Assembly: GCF_001039355.2 (NCBI RefSeq)
Contig: NW_019775603.1
Location: 144,533 to 208,532, forward strand
Length of the DNA stretch: 64,000 bases
Source of the DNA: Lingula anatina
Lineage: Eukaryota > Brachiopoda > Lingulata > Lingulida > Lingulidae
Reading direction: 5' to 3'
Shown here: positions 1 to 17,398 of the stretch, one piece after another
Layout of the letters: each line of letters begins with the position of its first letter
How positions within the stretch are numbered: position 1 is the first letter of the stretch
Position numbers and translations under genes: made by a program
Notes under the pieces: generated by a model
The model's input: only the letters and a program-made list of their open reading frames with translations
Database searches by the model: none
What the model was told of the DNA's origin: nothing

Positions 1-162
1 CTTTTGTGAACTTCATTGTGCCTACATGTATGTACTTTCCATAAGTGAAACGACTAAATGCAAACATTGGTGTTGGAACTTCCTTGATGTCACACCCTTA
101 ATGGACCAATGGCCTCTTCTTAATTTCTGGTTAATACCACGGTATTAATTCAAATAACTAAC

Positions 163-3100
163 CCTGTATGTAAGAATCATCCCGTTCGGCACCGCAGGCG
201 CTCCCCAGTTCACCGTGAGGCAAGACTCATTGCGGGAGATGAGAACAAGTGACACGGGCGAGGACGGAACGCTCTCATCTGTGCGTGCTGATAAATGTGC
301 ACTTTCAGGGCCCCAGCCTAAAGACGTCCGTGCTGCCACCTAGAGAGAAAAAAATGAAAAATAATTAATAAATAAAGAGATATATAAATAAATAAATAAA
401 TAAGCTGGCGAGCACGAGGGTACACATTCTAACAGTGTCTCCGAGTGAGTGGGTAAGAATATGTGCATAAGCAGGTAAAAAAGGAAGAAAGGAAAGCTGA
501 ATGAATAAAATAATGAATAAATTAATTCATTAATGAATGGTAACCGCAAATTTATAAAAATAACCATACGGAATCTCACCGATATGTTATACACGGTATA
601 CGGATTCAGGTTTAATAACTCGGCCTGGTTAGTCTGCCCCTGTGGTGCCAACAACCTGGTGGTCAGAGCCCCAGACCTGTCAGATGTGGCCCTGTAGGTC
701 ACTCTGTACTGTAGTAATATCCCGTTAGGGGACTGTGGTGCCTGCCAGGCTATCAGCAGAGATGTGTTGCCGGCTGCTTGCAAGGCGAGGTTCCGAGGTG
801 ATGATGGCACTGAAGTGAAACGGTCATAGTTCTTAGATGGGAGTTTTTTGTCTTTCTTTCTTTGAAATACTATCTTTCTTTTTTTCAAATTTTGTACTCT
901 TTTACAATGCTCACTTAGCACAGGAAATTTTTATCTGATTCATAACTCATAATCAAACTAGCAAAAAAAATGTCCATAAACAAAAGTCCAAGCAAACAAA
1001 TGACTTACCATCCTCTGAAGTAGAAAAATTATACCGCTCGTTCAACGGACCTACTCCCACTTCGTTCATCAAGGCCACCCTAGCCGCATACGTGGTATAA
1101 GGCTCTAATCCCTCCACCGTGAATGACGTCAAAGTGACGTTTACGGAGCGTATCAGGTTCATTTGGCTGTAGAGGGATAGCTTGTATTGCTGGACATACC
1201 CCAAGAAGTATCGGCAGGCCGGAGAGGCCCATTGTATCGTAACCGAGGTTGGATGGGTGTCGGATGACGTAAGACCTTGGACTTCGGTGACGGGAACTAA
1301 TTTGTAAATAACAATAACCATTAAGATAATAAAAGTTAATAATGAAAGAAAAAAAAACATGGCTTTTTTTTTCACAATTCCCACGCTCATACACTATAGT
1401 ACGAACTGTGGATGTTTTAAATTGTCACCAGTATAAAGCTCCCCATCAATTCTCAATATATGAGTTAAGTCAACCATACTCAAACAAAGCGTTTTTCTCA
1501 TTCAGGGTACTCCTATGAGCTCATATGCATAGCATATAAAAATATTACCACACTACGGCCCCTGCCTCCTATCAATTCATATGTCTCAAAACTTTCCAAA
1601 ACACTCACCGTTTGCTGAGGTCACGACGCTTACTATCCGGTCAACGCTAGTCCCTATCCTGTTTGCCGATGTGACCACTATCCTGTACGCTGTCCACGTG
1701 GCCAGTCCTTGGATACGGTATGACGTAGTGGGCGCTGATACAGTGACCGTCTCTGGTGGGGCGTTGGTGGTGGGAGACTCCGTGCAGTTGCCGTATCCGC
1801 TTATCTGAAGTGCAACAACCACTTTCTTAAAATGTCTGAAAATGCTTGTTCATGCTTGTTCATAATACACACTATAATATATTGTATGGTAAATTGTAGT
1901 TTTTTTATCCTTTAAAGCAAAATTTGTCCTAACATTGGCGTATCCAGGCTTTGCCTGAGAGTTGATGGGGGGGGGAGTGGAGGGTGCAGGAACCAACCAA
2001 CCCTGGATATGCTAGTGTAAAAAGATAAATAAAAAAACAAATGTCAAGACATTTGTGCGCATTGCAACGGACTTTTAGCACATACCGGAGGTATGCTGGA
2101 ATGCTAATATAAATGTTCTTTCCCATCTTCTTGTAGCTTGCGATTTGACCCCTTTCATTGTTGTATTCGCTTATACACCTGCAGAAGACAACCAAGCATG
2201 ACAGGTGTGCTTTCTTTACGCCGTAAACAAAGTCCGGAATTCAATCCGTGAAATTCGATCACTGATATAGTAGTTTCTTTTAGAGCTTGAAAAGTATTAT
2301 CCCATTACACCCTTTTCACATCTTTTCCTCACTGCAGATATATGGCAAAATAAACAGGGGCCTAACAAAGACAAAACATAAACTACAGTACCAAATAGAC
2401 TGGCGTAATTTATAAAATAATAATCAGGTATGCTAAATTCATTATGCTATATCAACTTTTTACACATCTAAGCTTGGACACATTACGGGTCCAAGATGTA
2501 ACCTTCTGTCGTGTACTGAAAGCATTCTAATAGTGCAATTTGGGGTAAGCCAAGTTCTCATATTGAAAAGTAAAAATTAGCCGCAATGATGATTTCCTGC
2601 AGGGTCACGTCTGTCTTCGTGCCATAAGAGCACAATATGTATTAATAAGCTTATATTTACTCTATCCTTTGTGCTTCCATCACACACTATATGCCTTTCA
2701 TAAGCAATGCAATGTCACCGCCGAGGTGAATATTTAAACGCAGATCTTATAAGGAAAAAATTTCCCATCATTTCAAATGATGGGATACTTTAACAATACT
2801 TTAACAATTTTGCATGCTAACTAAACATTTTTTTACAAAATATTTTGACTCATAGCTTGTATCGCTGGAGTGTCAACATGGCAAGAACAGATCTATAGAT
2901 CATTTATAGCACTGTGATGTTATAACATACGTGTAAAGTTGGAGGTCACATGCGTGTCGCACATGCATTCTGATACTTTTCCATGGGCGTGACCACGTCT
3001 AAACGTGGCTGAAACCCTTATGACCTTACCGCTGGTCATGCCACCTGTACTGTATCAACGGTCACCTACCTGGTATGAAATCCTGTAACTCTCCACGAGG

Positions 3101-6100
3101 AAGGCACTGGAGGGAGCTGACCAGTTCACCAGGACGCTGTCCGAGGACACCGCCGTGGCTTGGAGAGAAGTCACAGGTTGGGGAACTGAAAAGTAAATGG
3201 TGCCTGCTTGAGAATGGACCCTGGCTGTGATCGAGGCTATTAGCACAAGCCGTAGCGACAAGGGACACATTTTTATACTACCGAAACCTTCCTGAATAAA
3301 CCGGCTCCCCAGGGCAGCACTTTGACGTCAACTGATCATATTATATCCACGCATTCCATCAGCAATACCTTTTTCGTGTTCGAAATTTTAATGTATGAAA
3401 GATCTCCCACTAATAATATAAAACGAGAATCTCGTAGGAGATCAAAGGTTTCCAATTTGAAAAACCGCTGAACCTGTCGGGTTGTTTTTGACCATGTCCC
3501 CTTATCTAAATAATTTGTCGTCCCACGGTCATAGCTCTTCAATTGACAAAATAAGCAAGAGCGCGAGCTTTATCCAATGAGCTATGCGCGGCCTTTTAAC
3601 AACAGAGAAGCGGAATAATAGCCCTACTTCAGTATGAACTCATATGCTCTTTACCTGTTTACAAAACACGGGCATGCGGAGCAAAATTATAGTGTCATAC
3701 ACAGACAACACAACGTGCTTACGAAATTTCTTTGTGGTCTTTGGCTTAAGATACCTATAATCCATTGCCATTAAAAAACTGACAGGTAGAAGGGAAGACA
3801 TTTTTAAAGCTCGACATACATTATACAAAAGAATTCGGAACGAGTAAATACAGGCATATTTGTCAACATCTCAATAAGCGCATCAACAGCCCAATCTTAT
3901 GCATCTAATGCTACTAGTATTTGAATCTTTAACAAAATTCTGCTTCATTATAATAGCATTATAAATGATTTGCCATCATGGTGAAAATATTAGTACGTAC
4001 TTCTATCTGAGAAAAAAAGTAGAATGTGAAAACATAGATGTTTGTGTAAGTAAAAGCAAAGTAAAAAAAAAGTATGGTGCCATATATTTGTATGGCATTT
4101 ACAATAACTAAGACGTAAAACATGAAGAACACAAACATAAAGCAATGATAATAACGAAACAGATACAAATAACTGATAAAATACGTAAGAGTTCAAGAGA
4201 AGTTCGCTGATTTACCTGAATACATGTAGTACATGGAGATGTGTTTACATGCTAGTATCTAATAACAATATTTTAATGTTGCAAAGCGGCCATTTAAGGT
4301 TATACAAGTTTGCCTAAATTCACTTTTATCAATGAAGGAGAGCGTGCAATACTTATCCAAATAACGTTAAATATCAAATTTCAGTTTATCATGGAATAGG
4401 TTTTTCTTAAACATAGGCGCAATGCAACATTAGAGCCTAGGAAGAAAATCATCAAATGTGTTAACTACAAATTCGAACACTGGTATTTGATCATTTTCAC
4501 TAAAAAACAAACAAAAAGTCAATCTAAATTTTCTTGAAAAGAGAACGGAACGGCTAGACGTGACAGAGACAGGCATAAACCAACGTTTGGTGTAAGATTA
4601 AAGGCAAGTGGCGCAGAAATCACACTCTGGAGAGATGAACGAAATAACAATGAGACAAGTGTCAACTAAGGGTTAGTGAACACATACACGCAGTGCAGAT
4701 ACACCGACAGTTGGCGCTCCGGTGCAAGAGGTGACAAACCTGGCATCTGTGTTGTTGTCGTCTGCTCTGTTGTTGTGGTAGTTGTAATATGCTCCGTTGA
4801 CGTAGTTGGTACTTCCGTTGTTGTTGTTTCTCTTTCCGTTGTTGTTGCTTGCATCGTTGTTGTTGCTTCTGTTGTTGTGGTCCCTTCTGATGTTGTCATT
4901 TCTGTTGTAGTCGTAGGCGTGGTTGTTGTCGTTGTTGGCGCCGTGGTTGTTGCTGTATGTAAGTAAGTGTGCAATGTTTTCGAAAATGGGTTATCTTTTA
5001 TGCAGCACAAACATAAAACATGTAAATGGAAGTGCCAACGGACTTCTCTTACACAACTTATCTTAGTAGCATTAAAAATATATATGGAAATTTGCTTTGA
5101 TTGCACGTATCATAACATTACATTTATACTATACTATAAACAGACCAATACTATGTAAATGAGGCCAACATCATTCAAAGTGCAAGAAAAATGGAAAGTC
5201 AAACATCACACCCTGTAAGTACATATAAAAAACCCCAATGAAAACCAAATGCACACCCTATAAAGAAAATGCGTTGTAATCCAAATCTTACTGAAACACA
5301 CCAAAAGATAATGGCATTGCATTCGGCACCAAAATAAAAAAAATCGAAAGAGAATAAAATCAATCGAATGTTGAGATATGATAATGGCTCAGTGATGTCC
5401 TAAAATGCACCCCACACAATTATATTTCCAACCTGTGACAGTGGAGGTGTCTGTCCATCGTTCAGTGCTGTGGTGTTTAGTGAACGTAAAGGGACCCCTT
5501 GTCGTTGTTAAATCACTTAAAGTCGTTGTTGGAGAATGAGCTGTGGTCTCAGCTAATGTAACTGTCGTCGTGATTGTAGTGGGTTCCACTGCCTTTATTG
5601 TTGTCACTTCCTTTGCCGTTGTTACTTCACGTTTTGTTGTAAATGTTGAAGATTCATCAGTTGTTGTTATTGATGTTGGTTCCACTGTCATTGCCTCTGT
5701 TGTTGCTGGCAACTTATCAGGAATTGAAGTATCCGCCAGTGTCTCTCCTGTAACTGTCGTCAGATAATCATTTGATGTGCTGGTACTTAGTAATGGCAGT
5801 TCACCCGTGGTCTTAGTATATGCATGTGACGTACCCGTGCTCAGAGTCGTCCCATCATTTGTTGTTGTAATTGTTGTGAGATGTCCTGTCGTACTGAGAT
5901 CACCCACTGTTGTTGTAAATGTCTCCTTTGTGGTTGTTTCAAACATGGTCGTCGTATCTCGAGGAGATGTACTTGTTGCTGTCATTGTTGTTGTTGTTGT
6001 TGTTGTCACATCGGCGAGCACTTTTCTCGTCGATGTTGACAGTATTGATGACGTTGACGATGATTGTGTAGATGTGTCAAGCAATCCTATTACTGTTGTT

Positions 6101-7243
6101 GTTTCCATTGCTGTCACCGAATCAGTAGTGCTGATTTTTGTTTGGTTTTCAGAATCAACTGTGCGATGACAACAAACAACGTATGTGCATATACATGTGC
6201 AACAATCAAAACGTTATCCACTTTAAAAACATACGTGTACAGCTATTTTAAGCACAAGAATGTATTTCGTCATTGTTACCGTTTCTGTGTACACAACGTT
6301 ATGTGTCAACAGAAAACTAATTGGATACAAGAACCCTTCCACCCGCTTATCACAAAGAGATTACAGAAATTCTGTTTTTATCTAGTCCTTCTCTATCTCT
6401 CTCTCTCTCTCACACACACGCACACACACACACACACAGGTAGATTCAAGGGAAACGTGACATGTTTCTTTTAGCTTCTTTAAAACTGCAAATTTTACCT
6501 AAAATGGATTTTCTAGTGTGCTTAAAACCATTATTAATGAGCCAAACCACTGTTTCCTTCAATTTAGCTACACAAAAAATCTGAACCTTAAGGGACTTAC
6601 CCGAGCAAGGTGTGACATAAGACGTAGAAGGACTGGCCAACCCGTCAACCTTTTTCCCGTTGTCTACCCTGTTCGAAATAATGCGAAATCTGTAGGCTAC
6701 TTCGACCTGCAGGTCCGTCACCGTCACGGTAAATGACGTCACGTTTACGTCAACAACGTTGCTGACGAGCTGAAATTCAACCCAAGTTGCAGTGCCGTTG
6801 GATTGGTATTGTACTCTGTGGGAAGAAATATGTACAGTGATTGATAGATAAAATACAATATTATATCATAACATTCTTTGAAATTTATTGTAATATAAAT
6901 TTCAATCTAAGACTGAAATAATTGTTAAACTCTTAAACTGTTCAACTATCGTCAAGTCTCCTTCAACACGCCTTTAAGTTGTTCACTCAAACTTCAGCCT
7001 TCGATAATCTTTTGCTCTACCCCCAACCCCCATCGAGATCTTTTACTCACGTGTATGACCCCACGGGCGGGTCACCCCAGTCCACGTCTGGGTCCCACTT
7101 GTCCCACACCAGTGTCACATTGTTGCATATGACATTGGACAGTAGGGGAGGTGTCACAAGCCGAGGCAGCTCTAGAATTGAATGAGGTGAATGAAGGACT
7201 GGTTGTTCATGTGCATTTCTGCGTGATATTATTTAAAAGTGAG

Positions 7244-7302
<59 letters not shown>

Positions 7303-8826
7303 CATCCCTTCCAAACTTTTAAGAAATATAATTTACCTGACGCCAAGGTATAAAGCTCAATGAAACCTACTTGTTTGACAGCTGGACCCGAAGTACTCAA
7401 TGGCACAGTGACCCGAGGCGCACACTCCACTGACTGGGTCGCATGTGTCCATGGGGGGACAGTGACACTCGGAGGCACAGTTCACGCCAAATGTCACACG
7501 GGTACAAGCTGCAAAGTGAAAAATTAAGTTGAAAAGAACATAAAAGTCACACTTTCTAAAGCAATATTTATAGCTTTCTTTCATTGGGATTTCAGGTTTT
7601 CCCTTTACTATCAAAGTGTAGGCTGGGGATTTCACTCGTGACGGTATAATTTTGCATTTAAAATTGAACTCAAAAAGTTTATAAATCGTTTTTTTTTTTT
7701 TTTTCTAAACAGTTTTGGAAAGGGCATGGTGATTCAGGGGCCATTGCGGAAATTTCAAAGAAACTTTCATTTATATATGACACTCATACGCGCTTAACAG
7801 ACTGGTATTCGCGTTAATGCTTCAAAGTTTTATCATGATTATAACAGACAGTTGCTTTGCATACACTTGGTACTTTATGCGTGTATAAATAATAAGATAC
7901 AATGATCACAGTTAAATTAACACAACATGCTTCTCTTTCAATTGTCAATGGCGTTTTGAAAATTATGATTCTTTTTCACGAGGCAATGACTACCAAATGA
8001 CGCGAAGTTGTCTATGTCAGATAAGCACGACATTAAATCATATCACAGACGCAATTAGATCTATGTCATAAATCTTCTAGTACGTGTGCTGTAGCAGCTT
8101 TATTGAAACAGTAAATTAAAATAGCCGATAAACTTTATCTCTGCAGTTTAGAGGGGTGCAGTGGGATATCCATGTCATACACGATACTTCATAAAGTCAC
8201 ACTTCTTTCCCATTCTAAATCTTTAACGTAAGTTTTCGACTCTATATTCATTGTTGTGTCCGTTTCTTTTAAGTACTTCCTTGAATCAAACTCCACGTTT
8301 TTTTTTCTACTTTCACGTGCCACCCAGTAATAAGATCAAGCTGTATTTACTAAACAGGCCATTCATTCAATCGTACCCGTGAAATGTCCTGTTTGACTTT
8401 ACTGATTTCTTTGTTTACTGTGTTCCCCGACGATAAAAAAAATGTGCTACCTTCGAATTCGCTGTAATCATTTGCTTATCAGCATGGTTTATTAGCTTTT
8501 CCTTTAACCTTGGCGTACCTTAGGTTATCGCTTGTTGTGAAAGAGCGAGAATTCAATCTTTTTTATATTTTCACAAATTTCCCAACATCATTTGTTGTTT
8601 CCCAACATGATGACAAACTTTACTGTGGTATACATACACCTCGTATTTTCACAATGGGATCTCTGTTCTCTAAACAGAAATCTGTTTTATAAAAATGGTT
8701 TCTAGAAATGCTAATTATCAACTTTTCATAGTTAATGTAAATAGGAAGGCAACTTTAAATAGTTGATGTTTCCCTTGGATGTCATTAACAGACAGAAGTT
8801 AAGGCGTTATGCAGTGTGTGTATATG

Positions 8827-8868
<42 letters not shown>

Positions 8869-10619
8869 ATGCCGAGTGTGGTTTTCTGGATTATATATCA
8901 GAAAGGGACTTCTTTCTGAGGACCAAAAAAAACGCAATACCCGCGTAATGTAACCCATTAAGCCTTTTGAGTGAAAAAAACACAGTCCGATCGGTCTCTT
9001 GAAAACTGAATTGTCTCTGCTATTAACAAGATGTTAAGCTTGATTGTTCACTGAAAAACTTTTGCCATCGTAATAAAGCGATAAGCCCTTACGTGTCTGA
9101 CAAGTTGGAGGGTCTCCGTATCCTCGCTCACACTTGAAGTCTGACGAACAGCCATCATCCCTGCATTTCTCTGGGAACTGACAGCGGCAGGGCAGGGAGC
9201 AGTTGACGCCAAAATAACCAGTCGGGCACTCTGAAAAGAGGAAAGAGTGACACTCACTATTTCAGTTGACATTCAATATCTGAATTAAGTGTGATACTGT
9301 TCGGTTCCTATTTCCAATTTTCAATTTTAATTTTCATCTTTAATTAAAATGCGATTTATATCTTGGCATAAACTTGCGTAGAACTGAAATATTATCATAA
9401 CGCACTAGCTTAAATATCAGATATGTTCAGTATTACCTGTAGATATACATCAAATAAATTCGCGCTCAATAAGAGGTACGTATTAGTAACAAGCTAAAGC
9501 ATGCTATGAGGTAGAACCCCTCCCCACCAGAGGGTTATGGGACACGCTGATTGATGTACAATTACATGTATATTAATACTTTTTTGCAATCCACACATTT
9601 ATGATGACCCAGCCGTGTACTACTAATAATAGTAGGACTACAAATGTACATCCAGTAGATTAAAATAAACATTACAATTAACAACAAAACAAAAATTACT
9701 TTAGAAGCAATAGGGCCTATATCTGCATTTTGAAACTTCATGTACAGTGCTAGGCAGGCATAAATGTTCACTTTATCTTTACTTTACCTCCAACACCTAA
9801 TGCAGGTGTGAACAAAATGTTTTAAACAGATACTCTTGAGGTGCAGGGTCAGCTGGAAACCCGCTTCTTATATCAGCATAGGCTACCCTTCTACTTATAG
9901 AGTATATCATACTAGCTAGTATCATGTACAGTAGTATAGTTATACTGATATGTAACGGAGAGGGTTGGTAGAGGTAAAGGTTAGTTACTATCAATACTGA
10001 CAGTCCAGTTGTGACAACGTTTGGAACTTTGTAAGTTTGAAAACGTGAAATAAGCTCCATTGCCTCCGTCTTGCTGATACAAGAGCAGGGTTAATCCATG
10101 TACTCTAGCTGTAACAACATGGTCGGTACTGTTCAACCAAAGAGTTAGTATAGTAAAACACTGGGGTGAAAGTCGAGAAGGCGTCATGCCGTTATCAGCT
10201 TTAATTAACCCTGCTGGTTGAAATGGGGGGGTTTACTTAGTTCTTGATTTATCATTTTTCTTCACATTGGGTAAGACAAGGGTGGCAAAGACCAAGGGTG
10301 CATGTGCAGTCTTCTCTAAAGTCAGTGAGGTTCCATGTGAGAGGAAAGAACAAGAAGGTAAGATTAGGGGCAATGCCCGAATATTAAACGAAGACTTGAT
10401 GTTGTCTAATAGGGCCAGGCTACGGGTGGGCTTAACACAGAGGTTTTCTGGTTGCCCTGTGGCTGCTGCAAGGCACATCTATGGGAAGCTACCAGTACTC
10501 CGTACGTTAAATCAAAAGGCGTACTTACGAGGCACGACTGGAGGTGTCAGGTAAGACAGTACTATCCAGGCAGTGGTCAAGATCACCCATGTCCATCCAA
10601 CACGACCAGAACGAGCCAT
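163..10619 (-). CDS. EGF-like / FN3 / mucin surface protein, 5' part (3' end off the window)
   Basis: Thirteen exons read on the minus strand: 10619-10529, 10213-9989, 9230-9093, 7508-7371, 7171-7051, 6815-6601, 6158-5433, 4952-4740, 3185-3070, 1804-1609, 1296-1009, 809-580, 339-163. They sum to 2874 nt (958 residues) with matching phases. Order: signal peptide (1-30, MARSGRVGWTWVILTTAW...), an unrecognised module (31-105), two EGF-like modules of 46 residues each, of the MEGF/Tie kind (C-P-x-G-Y-F-G-V-N-C), an FN3 domain (198-309), a Ser/Thr-rich mucin segment (310-622), then FN3 domains each with the B-strand Trp (VNWSAP, IQWASP, IAWQAP, VNWGAP). Most module borders are phase 1, typical of exon-shuffled extracellular proteins. 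The last FN3 is cut by the left edge, so a transmembrane segment or an intracellular kinase or phosphatase domain cannot be judged. Extracellular adhesion or a receptor ectodomain is inferred. Further exons between 9989 and 9230 cannot be excluded, and the mucin exons have weak donors (GTTGGA, GTTTGT). Confidence 0.8.
1932..2023. mobile_element. Short inverted-repeat element (GGCG-ATCCAGG family)
   Basis: The left end (attggcgtatccagg) is matched in inverse orientation by the right end (cctggatatgctagtgt) around a G-rich core. The same end motif (agtggcggattTAGG ... CCTGGATctgcagt) bounds the gap-containing element at 50769-51572, so these look like members of one non-autonomous family. The element is intronic to the EGF/FN3/mucin gene. 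Confidence 0.45.
3480..3593 (-). repeat. Possible tRNA-derived SINE head in an intron
   Basis: The minus strand starts GGCCGCGCATAGCTCATTGG, and TAGCTCATTGG resembles a tRNA D-arm / pol III A box. It is followed by a GCTCTT...AAGAGC stem. I could not find a clear B box at the proper distance. This could be a decayed tRNA-SINE or chance. It lies in the intron between the second mucin exon and the FN3 exon at 3070-3185. Confidence 0.25.
4740..6158 (-). CDS. Mucin-like Thr/Ser-rich exons (6158-5433 and 4952-4740)
   Basis: Two phase 1-1 exons (726 and 213 nt) of the minus-strand surface-protein gene encode about 313 residues dominated by Thr and Ser, with runs such as TTTAPTTTTTTPTTTTEMTT. This is the composition of a heavily O-glycosylated stalk. 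On the plus strand the Thr codons appear as long GTT/GTC-rich stretches, which also create spurious Val-rich open frames. The segment sits between FN3 domains, so it probably acts as a rigid spacer lifting the EGF/FN3-A head away from the membrane-proximal FN3 stack. Repeat number may vary between alleles. Confidence 0.75.
6401..6439. repeat. (CT)n(CA)n microsatellite
   Basis: A short CT run followed by a CA run with one CG, in the intron after FN3-A of the minus-strand gene. Confidence 0.88.
7244..7299. repeat. (CA)n(GA)n microsatellite
   Basis: About eight CA units followed by about 19 GA units, in the intron between EGF-like 2 and FN3-A. Confidence 0.92.
8828..8866. repeat. (GT)n microsatellite
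   Basis: About 19 GT units in the intron between the two EGF-like exons. Confidence 0.92.
9989..10213 (-). CDS. Exon 2 of the EGF/FN3/mucin gene: unrecognised N-terminal module
   Basis: This 225-nt open block has a pyrimidine-rich acceptor (ccccccc-att-tcaaccag) and a GTAACT donor. Both ends are phase 1, so it fits exactly between the signal-peptide exon and the first EGF exon. It encodes about 75 residues with two Cys (PQCFT, KRCHNW), an N-glycosylation sequon (NST), and a core of alternating hydrophobics around VHGLTLLLYQQDGGNGAYF. I recognise no known domain. It could be half of a beta-sandwich or Ig-like fold. The splice model is inferred and has no homologue support here. Confidence 0.5.
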
Positions 10620-11759
10620 GGCCAGTCAGTGTGATGCTGAATACATGGCCTTCCTAAATGGTAGTTTACGATTCTTGGTACTTGAAGGTTACAGTACCTG
10701 TCAGCTGATCTCTGTGTAATATTCGCTAGACTCGAAGGCCTATCGTTTAGATAATTCAACTCTGGCGAGACGCTTCGTCTTCAACGGTGCAATAACCGTT
10801 CTATTTGCTATTTACGTCCAGTAATCGAACCAACAACAGAAAAATCTTAACGTAAGACGCAATCCCGTCCCCGTTTGACCCACTTCTTCCTCTAGTATGC
10901 TGTGCCAGGCTTCAAATCATGCCGGATCACGTTTCCTTAGCGTAGAGTCATAGCGTATACATGCTGAATAACTGAAACAATATTGGCTGTCGGCGCAGGT
11001 AAAATGAGTCAAAGGTACGCTGATCAATACAATGTGATTAGTCTATTGTATGAGAGCATGTAGCGTCACCTGTGTTTTACCTGGCAGATTAGCAGCTTTT
11101 AATGATATCATATATCTGTTATGGCTTTCTGAAAGACGCATAGTGCAACCCTTAATGTATGAAATGATGGATATAGTACAAGTGTCAAGGATGTTTCCAT
11201 GTCAACCAGATGCGCGTTCGAATAAATACTAATAGTCAATTCACGCATATCTAATGCATCTCTCGTCAAAACACCCGGTAGGCATAACTCAGTGTCTTTG
11301 CCTGCTGAGAGTAGCACGTTAATGAAATTACTTAAATATAGATCACATATATTCAGTGCGCTGGGGTTTTTTTTCACCGGGTCTTATGGTGTTAAACGAG
11401 GCACATTTTGATGGAGTAGCCTATGATCAGAATTAAAACTCTTGTTTTTCAATACACCTGGTTTGCATGGGTCGCCTTAAGGTCAGGTTTACATAGGCCT
11501 GGGACATGAACAAAAGAACCAACACACGCCTAGGCCAGTATTTATGACCATAAAATGGGTGGGACCTGTTTATTCATATGGGCGATGATAGGCTGATTCA
11601 TATATTTGTGTAGCAACTGTCGTCATAACAAAGTAGAATTAGGGACGCCATATTGATTTCCGTGTGAGTCACATGGGCTTGTTTTTGTGTTCAAAAGATT
11701 TCCGTGATTGAGTTTTATGATCAGATATGTAACTTTGCAGGTGAATTGAGATCGAAACG
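10620..11759. promoter_or_regulatory. Divergent intergenic region between the minus-strand surface protein and the first SRCR-ZP gene
   Basis: 1140 bp separate the start codons of two genes transcribed away from each other, so both promoters must lie here (or upstream of unseen 5' non-coding exons). I see no convincing TATA box next to either start and no other coding potential. The arrangement allows, but does not prove, shared regulation. Confidence 0.45.
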
Positions 11760-16574
<4,815 letters not shown>

Positions 16575-17392
16575 CTGGCATAATTTCGTTAAAGCTACAA
16601 GTGGTGTTGTTGTGTTTAAAAATATTCCATAAATATTTTCTGTTGGGTTATGAACTTATCTCATTTAAACATATATTATCCTTATTCAGAAAAAAGAAAA
16701 CAATGCCCTTCGTCTTACCTAAGGCTTTATTTACACAAACATGTAAGTAGAGTAAGTCATTGCCTTAAGACGAAGTAGGCTTACTCTTTACAATTATTAA
16801 TGTACTTAAAGCTCACCCGGGTGCTCATATCCTTAGGATATTTGGGTCTGATTTAATGGAAGATAGTTTACTTGCAGGTTTAATATTTAACCGTCCGCCT
16901 CCCAATTGCAGGACCGGGGGTGGTACAGAAAGCCACGTACCACACCTCCTCCCCAGGTTTGGAGGCACCTCTTCCCCCTCCGAACAACAGTTTAGCGAGC
17001 GAAACGAGATGAAACCAAGCAATTTTTTTGTCTCTGTTCTACGTATCACGTAAAATTGTCTTTTTCTCGTTTTGCTCGACAATCCTAAAATCCTTGTTCC
17101 CACCCCACCCCCAGGCTTTTAGCAAGATGAAGCTCATCTTTTAATTAAATGTGTTTACCTGTGTACTTGATATACGACTAGAGGTTGGTTAGAAACCTTG
17201 TTTTAAAAACATTGTATAAAACATCATATAAAATGATTTATGATTAAGTTGTATTGTTAGCTTTCGTCAATGATGGCGTTGTTCCGCTACCGTCTTTATG
17301 GTATCAAATGATAGTGTAAGTCAAAATTTTAACTTTTCTAAAGGTGAATGATATATTTTTGATTCCGCAAACATTCATTTTTGTAAATAAGA

Positions 17393-17398
17393 AATAAA
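17393..17398 (+). promoter_or_regulatory. Candidate polyadenylation signal AATAAA for SRCR-ZP gene 1
   Basis: AATAAA lies about 0.8 kb beyond the TAA stop, followed by a T-rich stretch (17431-17449). It is the clearest canonical hexamer I found before the next gene. An earlier, non-canonical site cannot be excluded. Confidence 0.35.

Noticed and set aside
3541-3595. Functional tRNA gene
   Set aside because: Only a D-arm-like block is seen. No anticodon arm, T-arm/B box or closed acceptor stem could be drawn.
4676-6169. Val-rich open frames on the plus strand
   Set aside because: They are antisense shadows of ACN Thr codons in the minus-strand mucin exons.
10233-10478. 81-residue minus-strand open frame next to the signal-peptide exon
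   Set aside because: It has no donor compatible with the neighbouring exons, and the exon at 9989-10213 fits the phase instead.
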